A stretch of 64,000 nucleotides of DNA. Source: Pollenia angustigena. Lineage: Eukaryota > Arthropoda > Insecta > Diptera > Polleniidae. Of this stretch, positions 53,690-64,000 are shown piece by piece. The position numbers were made by a program, and so were the translations under genes. The notes under the pieces are model-generated. The model was given only the letters and a program-made list of their open reading frames with translations, was not told where the DNA came from and searched no databases. Positions within the stretch are counted from its first letter, which is position 1. Each line of letters starts with the position of its first letter. The stretch is taken from NCBI GenBank assembly GCA_930367215.1, contig OV884057.1, forward strand, positions 205,643,621 through 205,707,620, in the 5' to 3' direction.

Positions 53690-53825
53690 AAAGTATCCTA
53701 ATATTTGAGTTATATATTTAATCTTTTAAAGTATGCTAGAGATTTGTTCGTTGTTTTTTCTAAAACCCCTAAAGTATGCTAAATATTTGATTTATTTATT
53801 TAAAAAATTCCCTAAAGTATGCTAC
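53690..53825. repeat. AAAGTATGCT tandem array, about 40-bp units
   Basis: AAAGTAT begins at 53690, 53728, 53771 and 53814 (spacings 38, 43, 43), each preceded by CCCT or a variant and followed by a TATTTGA/TTTATTTA line. Read on bun's strand the core is AGCATACTTTAGGG. Confidence 0.75.
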
Positions 53826-54818
53826 ATATTTACGAACATATTTTAAGTAGCACTAGCAAAATAACTAAAAGTATCAACAATTTTAGTTTGAAACATTTGA
53901 ACGTTAGCAACACGCAACACGCAACACGCAATCCTCAAAACTCAACATGTTGCTGGAACAGTTTTTACAAAAACCAAGTTTTTTTTTTTGCTTTAATAGC
54001 TCATCTTAAAAAAAAAAAAACAAAGAATCTAGACCAAAATAAACTCATTCGCTTATGTTCCAGAACATTCGAATTAAATTGAGTGAAATTAAAATCGAAC
54101 AAATTTTGAAAACGAAATATTTTAATTAGAATATGTACATACTTTGAGTATGAGTTATCTTTAACAGAACTAAACTTTAAAATAATTGAGCTAAAAATCA
54201 CGTTCGCTTTAAAATCCACTCCAATTCGATTTCTAGAAATTTCCTAAAAGTCTTTATTTTTTTACACCAAGCTTAAGGTTTGTTTAATTTTAATAGCAAG
54301 ACGTTGTTAAAACCACATTTTTCCTTTAAAAAAAAATAATCAGGTGTGTGATGGAAATCGAAACGAGTTAAAATCGATATCTTTTTAGTGCCCTAAAAAA
54401 TTGTTTTCTTAAACATTTTCTTCTTATAACTTAACCATATTCAATTAAATTTTATATTTAAAATTTTAGTTGATATACACAACAAAACGCAATACTTTAA
54501 TTCACCATTCACCATTTAAAAACGAAAGTTTTGAAATCGATCGACCGATTTTCATCACATACCTGAATGTGTTAATCGTTTCGCACAGACCTACTTATTG
54601 GACTATGGCTTAAGGTTTAAAACGTTTTCAATAAATCTCGTACGTTTAAGCTGTTTAATATCTAAAAGAAAGGGACATAAGTTTATCTGAAAAATTAGAA
54701 GGATTTTCCAAACCTTTTTAAAATTTCTATAAAGTTGATGATCAAAATGTTGTTAAATGTTTTGCTGTTGCAGAAGTAGTTCTTATTGGTTTTATCATCG
54801 AATCAGAACTGTTATCCG

Positions 54819-55246
54819 GGGGGTTACTCTCTATTGCGATGCGAAAGAAAATGGTAGCAAATCTTGAGATTGGTACTCTTTAGTGCGTTTGCGCATTTGC
54901 CTTTTTCGCATCTTTTTCTTTTTTTCTTTTCGTAAATGATCTTTAATTTTTATTGCCAGTATTGCTTCATTTTCAAAAAATTTTGCGAAAGTGATAGAGA
55001 GTACCAAGATGGAATTTAGCTTTCGCTTCGCAATTAAATTCGCATCGCTATAGAGCAGAGATCTGCAAAACACCGCACATGTGCGAATGCTCTCACACTA
55101 ATAATGAGAGCATAAGAAAATAATTTTTATTTTTACTAGATAACACTAGACAAACAAAAACAATTACGCTCAAAAATAAAAAATCATGAGAAACACGAAA
55201 TGTGAATGTATTTGTTTGGCGGACTCTGCTATAGAGAGTGGCCCCC
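54819..55246. mobile_element. CTCTATTGCGATGCG MITE, copy c, interrupted
   Basis: GGGGGGTTACTCTCTATTGC at the left, CTATAGAGAGTGGCCCCCTA at the right. Its right half carries the small hAT-type MITE at 55056-55228. Confidence 0.8.
55056..55228. mobile_element. CAGAGATCTGC hAT-type MITE with CTATAGAG duplication
   Basis: CAGAGATCTGC at the left and GCGGACTCTG at the right, an imperfect inverted pair, with an exact 8-bp CTATAGAG at 55048-55055 and 55229-55236. 173 bp, non-coding. Confidence 0.85.
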
Positions 55247-56318
55247 TAGAATTTGCTGTCATACATAGCAACTGTTTTCATCAATTTATTTTTGTTTAGA
55301 AACATCCCGATCAGCCTTTAGGTGTCAAAATTTTAGTTATCTTTTGTTTTGGCGCATGTTTTGAAATTAAAATTAATGATTTTTAATAACAAATAAATAT
55401 TTCATTATTATTTTTTTTTTACACAAATAGACGAAAAAAAAATTGACACTAATTAACTAACGGTTAAAAAATTTCTAAGGCTGGGTTTTTGAGATCTTAG
55501 TTAAACTAGGTTTATTAAATCTGAACACAGATTTGTGCCGCCATTACCAAGTTTGTATAAAAATTTCGACGGAACAGCTTAGTTTTGCTTAAAATGTTGG
55601 TCTTTAATGAAATTATAAAAAACACATTTCGCCGGAAAAATCCGGGTTTCAGACTACTTAAAACTTAATACACAACTCAAAAACCCGGCTTTACTGCCTT
55701 TTAATAAAAAAAGCAATGCTGCAGGTACCAGACGTACATAGGAAATCTTTGGCGGAGGCAAGTGCTACTACTGATTCGAACATGGGTTTTGTTTATTTTC
55801 CAATTAAGGCAAAACCAAGACGGTTTCATGTTCACCATGCATATCAGAATCGCTTTTCAATTCTGAGATAAATGACAATTCTGTTTTGAATTCTGCAAGA
55901 ACCCTGAATAAGTTAAATTTCTTTTATAACAATTAAGGCCAAACTACAATGTGCGAATACATGCAAATGATATGAGGCAAACCATATTGAACTTAAGGAA
56001 ACTTTTTGCTAAGTTTAATGAAACTGTCATTTGCTTAAGCAAGGTGCGAATCTAATCGCACATTCCGTACGGAATCAAATGTTTGTTTATTTGGTTTTTG
56101 TTTTCTTAAGTACATTTGAGAAAGTTTTTGATAATTTTTGACAGTAGGTTAAGCAAGGCTATGCATATTAATGGTTAAGCCTTTAGTTTTTTTTCGCAAT
56201 CGGATTACATTGAAGGAAAACTGTTTATTTTGTAAAAATATTTAAGATAATAAGAAACTACTTATACAGTGTTGTCTCCCTAAACGAACACCTCCTTTCG
56301 GCAGACACTGTTACCTGG

Positions 56319-56405
56319 GGCCAAGTTATAACATTCGATAACTATCGAAATTACAATACAATTTTATTTGGAATTTCGATCGATATCGAATGCCGTAATT
56401 TAACC
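56319..56405. mobile_element. Short TATCGATA-type MITE with CCTGG duplication
   Basis: GGCCAAGTTATAACATTCGATA-like left end and TATCGAATGCCGTAATTTAA-type right end, flanked by CCTGG at 56314-56318 and 56406-56410. 87 bp; related to 50599-50827 by its ends and TATCGA content. Confidence 0.7.
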
Positions 56406-56637
56406 CCTGGCCCTTTTCTAGCGTTCTAAAAGAAAGCAGTTAGTTCTTTTGAAAGGATCCCCCTTGTACGGACTTATCGCTTTGGTGTCCGGTAGAGATT
56501 TCACTGTATTTACATTCTTTTTATATTTTTAAAAATTGTTCGCTTTACTGAATTAATTGAAGAGAATTTTAGCTCAACAAAATTAGCTTATCGGAAAATT
56601 TCTAAGAATTTGGCTGAATTTTAAATTGAGTTTATAC

Positions 56638-56803
56638 TGGGCTATTCTGAAAATCACTTAAATTCAAATCACGTGATTTCAAATCACATGTGCCTTTTAG
56701 CGTTTTTTGTTTCTTTGTGATTTTGAATAGCAGAACACCACAAAATCACACGTGTGATTTTAAAAGCACGTGATTTGAAATCACGTGATTTTCAGAACAG
56801 GCC
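56638..56803. mobile_element. MITE carrying four CACGTG palindromes
   Basis: Left CTATTCTGAAAATCAC and right GTGATTTTCAGAACAG are inverse ends. CACGTG occurs at 56670, 56749, 56767 and 56782, with CACATG at 56685. The element is one imperfect palindrome of about 166 bp. Confidence 0.7.
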
Positions 56804-56810
56804 CTATAGT

Positions 56811-59013
56811 TTAGGAAACCTATTTCGAATTTTTCAATATGACAATATTTTTTTTGTTTATAAATTTAACATGACGTTTAAACTAATTTTTTCGAACTTT
56901 TCAAGATATTTTTTTTTTAATCAAACTAATGCCATTTTAATTACTACTATTTAAAGAAAACAATACAACAATATAAAATATTGAAATAAATATTAATGAA
57001 ACAATACGAAGTTATTGTTTTTTTTTTTTTTTTTTGGAAGAAATATTTTGTTTTTGTTTCTCCTTTTTATAAATCCTTAGACAATTAGAGTCTCTGCAGG
57101 ATTTTTGTTAAGCAAATGTTTAAGTCGGTTTTTCTAGTTGACTTTAAAACTTGTTTAACCGCAAATTCATATTTTAGCATAATTTTAGGTTTTATATTTG
57201 TTTGTTTTATTTATTTGTTTATACTTTTTTTTTGTTAAATATTTTACGGTAGCATTTATTTTTGTTTAAGAATAAACTTAAAAACTAATAAAATAATAAT
57301 AGTAATAATAATTATAATACAAATCTAAAGTAAATTAATAACATTAGAAACAAAAAAAAAAAAAAAAAAAAAATATCTTAAACATATTAAAAATTTTTTT
57401 TTTTTTAATTAATTTTTCCTTAAATTAAAAACATTTGTTAAAAAAAGAGAGTCTTTGAGAAAAAATCTTAGAACAGATTTTTTTTGCTATAGATTTTAAA
57501 AGTAGTTTAAATAAAAAAATAGGAAATTTAATAAAATTAACAATAAAAAAAAAATTACAAAACAAAAATTATAAAAAACAGCTTGCATTTTTTTTTAATA
57601 TTTTTAGTTAAATTTATATTTACAATGTTTTTTTCTATAAAGAATTTGAATTAATTTGTTATTTTTCACAAAATTATTAATGGGTTTTTTTTCAATATTT
57701 TTTCGTTTTTTCAAAACTGATTTTTTTCAAATTTGTTTAATAATTTCAAACATTTTTATTGATTTTGTTTTTTTTTTTAATTGAAAATGATTTAATTTCA
57801 ATTTTTGTTTTTATTTAGATAATAAATTTTATTTTGTGTTTCTGATACGAGTTTTCTTTTTTTTTTTAATTTAGAAAGTCAATGCAATGCAAATTATCAC
57901 AATATTTTTTTTCATTTATTTTGTTTTATAATTATTAATAAACTCAAAAAACTGTTTAAAATACATATTTGTTTTTTTTTTAATCAAACTCAAAAATCTA
58001 CTTTTTTAATAAAAGTATTTGTATCAAGTTTTTCTTTAAAGGAATTTCAATTTAATCATTTTCAAATTAAAAATATTTTGCATGCAAATATTTTAAAAGA
58101 AATTTGGTTTGTGTTTCCTTTCATTACTTTTCTTTTTCTTTTTTTTTTTAACAATTTTATACAAATTTAATAAAAAAAAAAATTTTGTTTTTATATAAAA
58201 ATTATTAATAAAAAAAATTAAACAAAAACAATAAAAATTTATTTTTTTTTCAAGAAACTAATTTTTTATAAAATCTATAAAAATGTTGCTATAAAATCTT
58301 GCATGTCTAATTTGCCATAATTTAGCATAAAATTTCTTTACTTTTAGGAAATTTGGGTTTTAAGGGGACTGGGGTGGGAAAAGGACAAGGAGGACTATTT
58401 AATTATATCACATTATAAATAATAATAATAATAAAAAACAAACGTTGCAGCATTTTGTTTTTATTACAACACAATTGCAGCTAAAAGACAACTCCAAGAG
58501 TTGCTTTTAAACAAAAATCAAATGAATTTGGAAGTTTGTTTTTTAGATTCCAAGCAGCAGCAGTTTTTTTTTAATTTTTTTTTACACTTTTGAAATTTAC
58601 CAATCATGAGTTGAAAAAAGGGAATTTGTACTGAAGCGTGAAAAAACCAAAACAGTGTTTAAAAAACTGCTTAATTTTTTTTGTTGTTGGAAAAAAGATA
58701 AAAGTTTTTTTTTTTTTGGTTAATTAAGAGCAAACGATAACAGAGTTGTAATTTTTGCTACTCCTTCTATTTCGCTCTCATCTCACTAATATTTTGAGTA
58801 AACTTATCAAGCTAAGGATCATATTATTAATCCTTTTTTCTCTATGTGAGCGCAAGTGAGATCTAAAAAAAAAAAAAATTTGCTTGTTTGTTGTTTTTTT
58901 TGTTAATGCACAAAAAACACACACGTTCTTGTTGAGTAACAGACAACTTTTGTTCGTGTTGTTGTGAGTCTTTGCTTAAACGACAAATAAACATTTTCTT
59001 CTCTCTGACAAAT
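56811..59013 (-). other. bun: Presumed bun 3' UTR and downstream flank
   Basis: Directly 3' of the bun stop on the minus strand. Very AT-rich with many T-runs on the plus strand and numerous TTTATT words (AATAAA on the transcribed strand), so the cleavage site cannot be chosen. Contains a GCAGCAGCAG tract near 58550 and no coding frame. Confidence 0.45.
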
Positions 59014-59496
59014 TTAGGACATGGGTCCATTTGCGGCCTGTACCGATCCCTGATTATCTTCGGCATTTACAGCATTTGCAGTCTGTGTAGTTTCCACGTT
59101 TTGCTCGACCGGTTGTTGGGTGGTTGGTGTTGCTGTACCACTTCCTACATTCGACTGGGGTGTTGCTGCTGCTGCTATATTACTTTGGCTGTTTATGTTG
59201 GCTGCTACGGCAGAAGCTGCTGTTGCGGTTGTTACCACTGGTGTGGGGGCGGCTGTTATGGCTGCTGGGGAGGGAGCGCCCGTGAGCATATTACTACCAT
59301 TAGTTGGTGTTGAACCGGCTATTTGCAATTGCGTTTGCATTTGCAATTGCTGTAAAGTCTCCTGTGACATGTTGGCCTTAAGAATGGTATTCTCAACTTC
59401 CAATTGATTGATTTTGTCCATAAGTTCGGAGATTTTTTCTTTAAGAACTTCGACCTCCTCACGGACAGCTATCATCAAATGGGATTTGACGAGATC
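59014..59496 (-). CDS. bun: bunched (bun), terminal coding exon with TSC box
   Basis: Transcriptional regulator of the TSC22/DIP/bunched family, which in Drosophila promotes growth and affects oogenesis and eye patterning. The exon starts after acceptor TTCTAG (minus strand) and encodes [20 protein letters not shown], the TSC box, in direct continuity with a leucine zipper ([19 protein letters not shown]). Then comes [14 protein letters not shown] and a low-complexity Ala/Thr/Pro/Gln tail ending ANGPMS, the family-typical C-terminus in flies. 160 codons plus TAA. The exon is shared by long and short isoforms in Drosophila; the upstream isoform-specific exons lie beyond 64000. The plus-strand frames across it are antisense artefacts of GC-rich codons. 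Confidence 0.97.
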   Translation of the reverse strand, partial: DLVKSHLMIAVREEVEVLKEKISELMDKINQLEVENTILKANMSQETLQQLQMQTQLQIAGSTPTNGSNMLTGAPSPAAITAAPTPVVTTATAASAVAANINSQSNIAAAATPQSNVGSGTATPTTQQPVEQNVETTQTANAVNAEDNQGSVQAANGPMS

Positions 59497-59975
59497 CTAG
59501 AATGAGAAAAATATAAGGTAAACAACAATATTAGTATGTTTAGTTAAAATAAATTTATTTTATTGTTAACAATTTTTATTGATTTTGCTTTTTCTAATGT
59601 TTAATTAATCGATTAAAATAAGTTTATCTCAATTTTAAAAGAAACATTAATTTGGTTTCTTATTACAACAACCTAAAATATACAACATGTTTTGCTTTAT
59701 GTCCTTGGCAACATTCTAAAACACAATGCTGATTATATTAAAAATAAAACTGTAGCAAGATTTATTACGATTTTTTTAGTTTCTTATAATATCTTAAATT
59801 AACTAAACGCAATGCAGCATGTTGCTGGCAACATTGTTTATTTTAAAAATTTTAAAACCTGTTAACTCCATTTCTCTTGGATTTTATTAGTTCTCTTGTT
59901 AAATTTAAATACGACTTAGGCTTCGCAACATGTTGCTAGTCATAATTTCTAGGAATTATGTAAACAAATCTAATG

Positions 59976-60439
59976 CTATGTTCACATTTGGGTTTTTAAA
60001 CGCGTTTAAGCAAAATGTTGATTTAGCTAATCAAAGCCGTTCACATTACATTTGAGATGATTAAGATGACAGATGATTAAGAAAAAACACACACACAAAC
60101 ACACAAAAAAACAACAAACAAATTTAAATTTCTTTGAAGTATTAAAAAATGGAAAAAAACACTTTTATAAAGTTATCAGAAGATTATTTTAATAATTTTA
60201 ATGATGTAATTGTGAACATTTATAAATTATTTAAGAAAAAAAAAAAAAAAATAAAAACATTTAGCAGAAATCTTGGCCGGTTGTACACGGTTGTTGGCGA
60301 TTCTACATTTGAGGTATGTTCAGTGGATTCTATGTGGTTTATGAAGTGATTTAGTTGTAATCGTGTCAATTTGAAGTGATTAGAGCTTAATCACGTTCGA
60401 GCTGCTTAAACGCGTTTAAGAACCCAAGTGTGAACATAG
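59976..60439. mobile_element. CTATGTTCACATTTGGG MITE
   Basis: Left CTATGTTCACATTTGGGTTT then TTAAACGCGTTTAAGCA; the right end is the inverse with three differences (GCTTAAACGCGTTTAAGAAC then CCAAGTGTGAACATAG). About 36-bp terminal repeats, 464 bp, non-coding. Confidence 0.85.
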
Positions 60440-60444
60440 TATAA

Positions 60445-61526
60445 AGCCCGGTACTATGTTCAGTATTTCGTGTGAAATATATCAAACTCGATATAAAAAA
60501 AATTTTGTGGAAAACATAAAAAAATGTAGATGTATTTTGTTCATACACAAACGAAATGTTTCTAGCAACATTTTTGTTTTCCGATTAAAACATTTGGGTT
60601 GGCACGGAATTTTAAGCAGCGTTCGATATTTTTTTTGTTTTGTATCTGTGTAGTGGGTTTTATAACAAGCGTCACAAGTGTTGTTTTAATTTTTTATTTC
60701 TTATTTAATAGTCAGTTAATACTTTTTTGTTTTACATAAAATTCCACGTGAAATAAGTGCAGCTTACACTATTTTGCAGATGCAAAAAATTGTTGCTAGA
60801 AACATTTCAGAATTTTTTCACAAAATGAACAGAGTACAACTCTGGGTACGTTCGTAAATGCAGTTGCTGCGCATCAGTTGCGCATTAGTAAAGTTAAATG
60901 TTCGTAAATGCATCACTTGTAAAAAACTTGGCATTACTTTCATATGTCAAAAGTTTTTTTATGCAGTGATGCCGCAGCTCTGCAGCAAATATTGCCAATT
61001 ATTGCATCACTTAATTTTCTGATGCAATAACTTTTAACATAAAAAAAATTGTAATTTCATAAGATTTTATTATTCGTGCTTAATTCCCAGTTTTTATTCT
61101 TGATAAAAACACTTGAAATTTATTGCCGATGGGATAAGAAAAAAAAAAGAAATTGTTATATTTTTCTTTTTTGATGCTTTTTCATGTAATTTATAAGAAA
61201 ACTATTACTTTTTGGTTAAATATTTTTAATAAAATTTGCCATCTCTATTGTTGATAAAATTTTTTTTAACTTTAAAAATTTAGCTCGTGTTCCAAAATTC
61301 AAACTTTGCACAGCTGTTGTGCAGTAAAGAAGCATCAGCATCACAAGCGCAACTGGTGATCACGCATCAGCAACAAAATTTTGCATCACTGCAGCAGTGA
61401 TGCACAGTTTTGATGCATTTACGAACGTACCCTCTATCTACATTATTTCATAGATATTCCGCACAAGTTTTTTTCACATGTGTTTAGACAGCATTTTACG
61501 TGAAATGTTGAACTGAGTACCAGGCT
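60445..61526. mobile_element. TTAA MITE family AGCCTAGTACTC, copy 3, with nested MITE
   Basis: AGCCCGGTACTATGTTC at the left and GAACTGAGTACCAGGCT at the right, with decayed TTAA flanks (ATAA / TTTA). Hosts the 589-bp element at 60844-61432. Confidence 0.8.
60844..61432. mobile_element. GGGTACGTTCGTAAATGC MITE with TCT duplication
   Basis: GGGTACGTTCGTAAATGC at both ends in inverse orientation, flanked by TCT (60841-60843, 61433-61435); sister MITE copy 2 shows the empty site CAACTCTATCAACATT. Subterminal GATGC/GCATC and GCAGC words repeat many times. It contains a fragment (61053-61136) of the CCAGTGAAATGCG repeat family. Confidence 0.9.
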
Positions 61527-63157
61527 TTAGGCTATAGTTTTAAATTCGATTAAAGCTTTTCAACATGTTGGTGGTTGCACTTTCTAGAAAGTTGCTTACA
61601 AATTTATATTTGTTACTGCAAAAAGTTCAAGGGAAATAACCAAATATATTCAAAATAGTTTTATATTCTAATATAGTTTCTCTTTCTAAAAATAAATAAA
61701 CATTTTTCAAATATACATATTTACAATGTATCTCATAATGTTGTTCACCATGTTTTCTATGCTTTAAAATTAAATCTGTACATAAAAACATTCATATTTA
61801 TTTGATGTTAAAGATTTATTGTTCACATGTGCAAAACATATGTTTATTGTTATTTTGTTTTCCAACAATTTCGAGGTCTTAAGGCCTGTAAAAAACATGT
61901 TTTGTATTAGAAGTGTTCAAAAATTATTTAAAAACTAAAAACAATATAAACAAATAGATAAAAAGAAAAAACATAACAAGGCTCACTATTTCTTGCTAGT
62001 CAATGTCAAAGTAAATTTGTTTAGAAGCCCATAATTGCGTTTTTTTTTTAAACTATAAAATAAAAACAAGCATACAAAATATTTAAAAATATATCTTAAC
62101 AATTTATAATTCTAATACAAGTTAAGCACTGGCGTTTAAAATTCATAGAAATCGCAACAACTTATGTAAATGGTTTTCCTCGACTCATGTTTAGCAACAT
62201 GTTTAATTTTAATGAGTTATTTAACAACTTGATTTTGGGTTTTTTTCTTTATATTTCTTTAATTATCATGACGTTTTCAGTTATTAATAACTTAAAAAAT
62301 AATTATATAAAAAATCGTAAAGTGGCAAAAGAGCGAAAAAAAAAATTAAAACAATTTATGGCATGTCTTGTATTTCGCTTTTAGTTTTTATTTTCTGGGT
62401 AAATCGTAACACGCAATTTTTGATTATTTCTGCCTCTTAAAGTTGGGGGTTTTTATGAATGAATGAATCATATATGGTGGTAAGCAGGCTATTTGCCACT
62501 AAAAGCAACACCAACACCAAAACCAAATCAATATTTGTTTAGCAAATGGTTTGAAAGCTTACAATTTTTTTTTGTTTGTTTTTCTGTTACTAACTGGGCT
62601 AGAGATAAAATAATATTGGATTTTTAATTTTTATGGTTATTATATATTATAAAAAAAAATGAACAATTCTATTTGCGACATACAATAAATGTCCTTTAAA
62701 CAAGTTCCTTTAACATGATTTGAAAAAATATTAAAAAACAAGTTAACATTTTTGAAAGCAGCATGCTGCCGGCTTCACCTTCTAAATTCAAAATCTGCAT
62801 AAACATTAATTTTTTAGGTTTGAAGTAACTAGCAACATGCTGGCTACATTTTGATTTATTTAAGACTTTGTATAATGACTTTGAGCTGCTTTTTTTAATA
62901 CAAAAAATGTACTTTATTACTTTAAGTTCCTATTTTTGAAGGAAATAAGCAAATAATTTGCATTAAAAAGCTTTAAACTTTAGAACAACCATTTAAATGA
63001 CTTAAAATTTTTAATAAAATAAACAATTTTTTAAAATGTTTAAAAAATTTAACATAAAATGTTTTTTTTTTTAAATTTTGGGTTTTAAAATATTTTCTTT
63101 ATTTAGTTGTTTAAAATTCTACATTTAAATTCTTTCCCTCGCATTAATAAACGATTA

Positions 63158-63259
63158 TTTAGGGGGTAAAAAAATTTTTGAAATTTTGAAAATTCAAAAA
63201 ACTTTATATGAAAATTTTCTCAACGCAAGGTGAAGTGAACAACAAAATTACCCCCTAAA
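63158..63259. mobile_element. Small TTAGGGGGTAA MITE
   Basis: TTTAGGGGGTAA near 63158 and TTACCCCCTAAA near 63248-63259, a 12-bp inverted pair around about 80 bp of A/T-rich sequence. Confidence 0.55.
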
Positions 63260-63426
63260 TTTAACAAACGTTTATTAAGTCAAAATTTCATAGAAAATTT
63301 GTTTTGTAAACCTTAATTAGATAAAAAAGTAATTGTATGAATACGACAGTTTATGTTTAATTTTAAGCCAAGCAACAAATTTACAATAAAGCATCTGCAA
63401 CATGTTGCTTGCAACTTTTAGGTTAA

Positions 63427-63720
63427 AGCCTAGTACTCTGTTAGAACCTGCGAAAAATGTTGAGCAACATTGATTAATTCACATGAAAATTTTGTAATGT
63501 ATCAATATTATCTATCCTGCAAGTATGCAACATTATTTTTGAATGTAACCTGGCGTTTACATTTGGCAGTACTGGCCAGACAGTAAGCATATACATATTA
63601 GTTGGCGAAACAATGCAAAAACAAAATAGCTGTAAAAGTGTTTATGTATAAGTGAAAAAGTTTGAATGAATTGTTACTGTCTTGCCAGTACTGGCAAATG
63701 TAAACGCCATGTAAGCAAAA
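63427..63720. mobile_element. TTAA MITE family AGCCTAGTACTC, copy 4 (partial)
   Basis: AGCCTAGTACTCTGTTAGAA follows TTAA at 63423-63426 and matches the left 120 bp of copies 1 and 2. The right end was not found before 64000. Interrupted by the MITE at 63551-63708. Confidence 0.75.
63551..63708. mobile_element. TGGCGTTTACATTTGGCAGT hAT-like MITE
   Basis: TGGCGTTTACATTTG, CAGTACTGGC at the left and GCCAGTACTGGCAAATGTAA ACGCC at the right: about 35-bp inverted repeats. Flanks ATGTAACC and ATGTAAGC (63543-63550, 63709-63716) match at 7 of 8, consistent with a hAT 8-bp duplication. Confidence 0.85.
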
Positions 63721-64000
63721 CCATAGATGGGGGTAGTACAATAAATGTTGACTTAAATCAACATTGTACTCTCACTAAATAAAACTGCAATAAATTATTT
63801 TTTACAAATTTGTACCAGCTTTAGTGATGAGGTATTTTTTTTTACTAGCACAAAAAAAATTAATTGGTATTGTAAATTTTTTCACTATGTATCACTAACT
63901 GTGATTGTCTGCATAAAATCTGCACTCAATCCAAATTTGTAGTTCAAAATTTGAACTTGCAATGAAAAAGCTGTACGAAAACATAATATCACTCAAATTT

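Larger units (their letters stand above)
59683..63414. repeat. Dispersed GCAACATGTTGC palindromic motif, eight sites
   Basis: Sites: 59683 (CAACATGTTTTGC), 59814 (GCAGCATGTTGCTGGCAAC), 59925 (GCAACATGTTGCTAG), 61561 (CAACATGTTGG), 62192 (AGCAACATGTTTA), 62758 (GCAGCATGCTGCCGGC), 62831 (AGCAACATGCTGGCTAC) and 63394 (CTGCAACATGTTGCTTGCAA). A ninth is at about 53944 (CAACATGTTGCTGG) downstream of bun. No such site was noticed in the Oatp introns. Confidence 0.6.
59497..64000 (-). other. bun: bun last intron (partial)
   Basis: Extends from the acceptor at 59497-59498 past the window edge. No further bun exon was recognised. It contains MITEs at 59976, 60445, 63158 and 63427, and a recurring CAACATGTTGC motif. 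Confidence 0.7.

Noticed and set aside
59120..59407. Plus-strand open frames rich in Cys, Gly and Val across the bun exon
   Set aside because: They are antisense to the Ala/Thr/Gln-rich bun tail; the minus-strand TSC box and splice acceptor clearly define the coding strand.
63717..64000. AGTACAATAAATGTTGA / TCAACATTGTACT palindrome near 63737-63775
   Set aside because: A short local inverted repeat that could be part of a MITE, but no boundaries or duplication were found before the window ends.

Overview
The window is about 64 kb of AT-rich dipteran nuclear DNA. Single-copy genes with introns, dense transposon debris and the short repeat families typical of calyptrate flies point to a blow fly, flesh fly or house fly relative; species is not determinable. 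Two conserved genes anchor it: a seven-exon organic anion transporting polypeptide on the + strand (5447-26399) and the terminal TSC-box exon of bunched (bun) on the - strand (59014-59496). In Drosophila melanogaster the Oatp33E transporters and bun both map to 33E on chromosome arm 2L (Muller B), so the pairing looks like conserved microsynteny. The two genes converge on a roughly 31 kb intergenic interval.

Layout. 1-5300: upstream DNA with a split DD41D mariner relic, a TTAA-flanked MITE and a possible small secreted-protein gene (4734-5102, -) that would share a head-to-head TATA region with the transporter. 5447-26399: the transporter; all splice phases agree and give an 814-codon frame. 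Its large introns (5789-17409 and 18718-25303) hold a Helitron helicase relic, a Tigger-like relic, foldback MITEs, a tRNA-like SINE candidate, a second mariner and calyptrate tandem-unit repeats. 26400-27490: its 3' UTR, interrupted by a short repeat, with a polyadenylation signal near 27464. 27500-59000: intergenic transposon terrain. 59014-59496: bun last exon; 59497-64000: bun intron, rich in MITEs and a recurring palindromic motif.

The best structural result is a single hAT element, 30204-41331, with matching 15-bp ends and an exact 8-bp target duplication. It has been inflated to 11.1 kb by a nested hAT inside a TIR element, a non-LTR retrotransposon that itself carries another hAT-type MITE, a TA-type MITE and a mariner inside a further TIR element. 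Removing these leaves about 2.7 kb, a normal autonomous hAT size, and the broken transposase inside belongs to the hAT superfamily.

No new multi-gene system was found. The novelty candidates are structural: two copies of one MITE carry different secondary MITEs at the same internal position; a palindromic ACATGT motif recurs at least nine times around bun; a MITE carries four CACGTG boxes; a MITE family has CCWGG target duplications; and a PIF/Harbinger relic still shows its convergent Myb-like gene and transposase.
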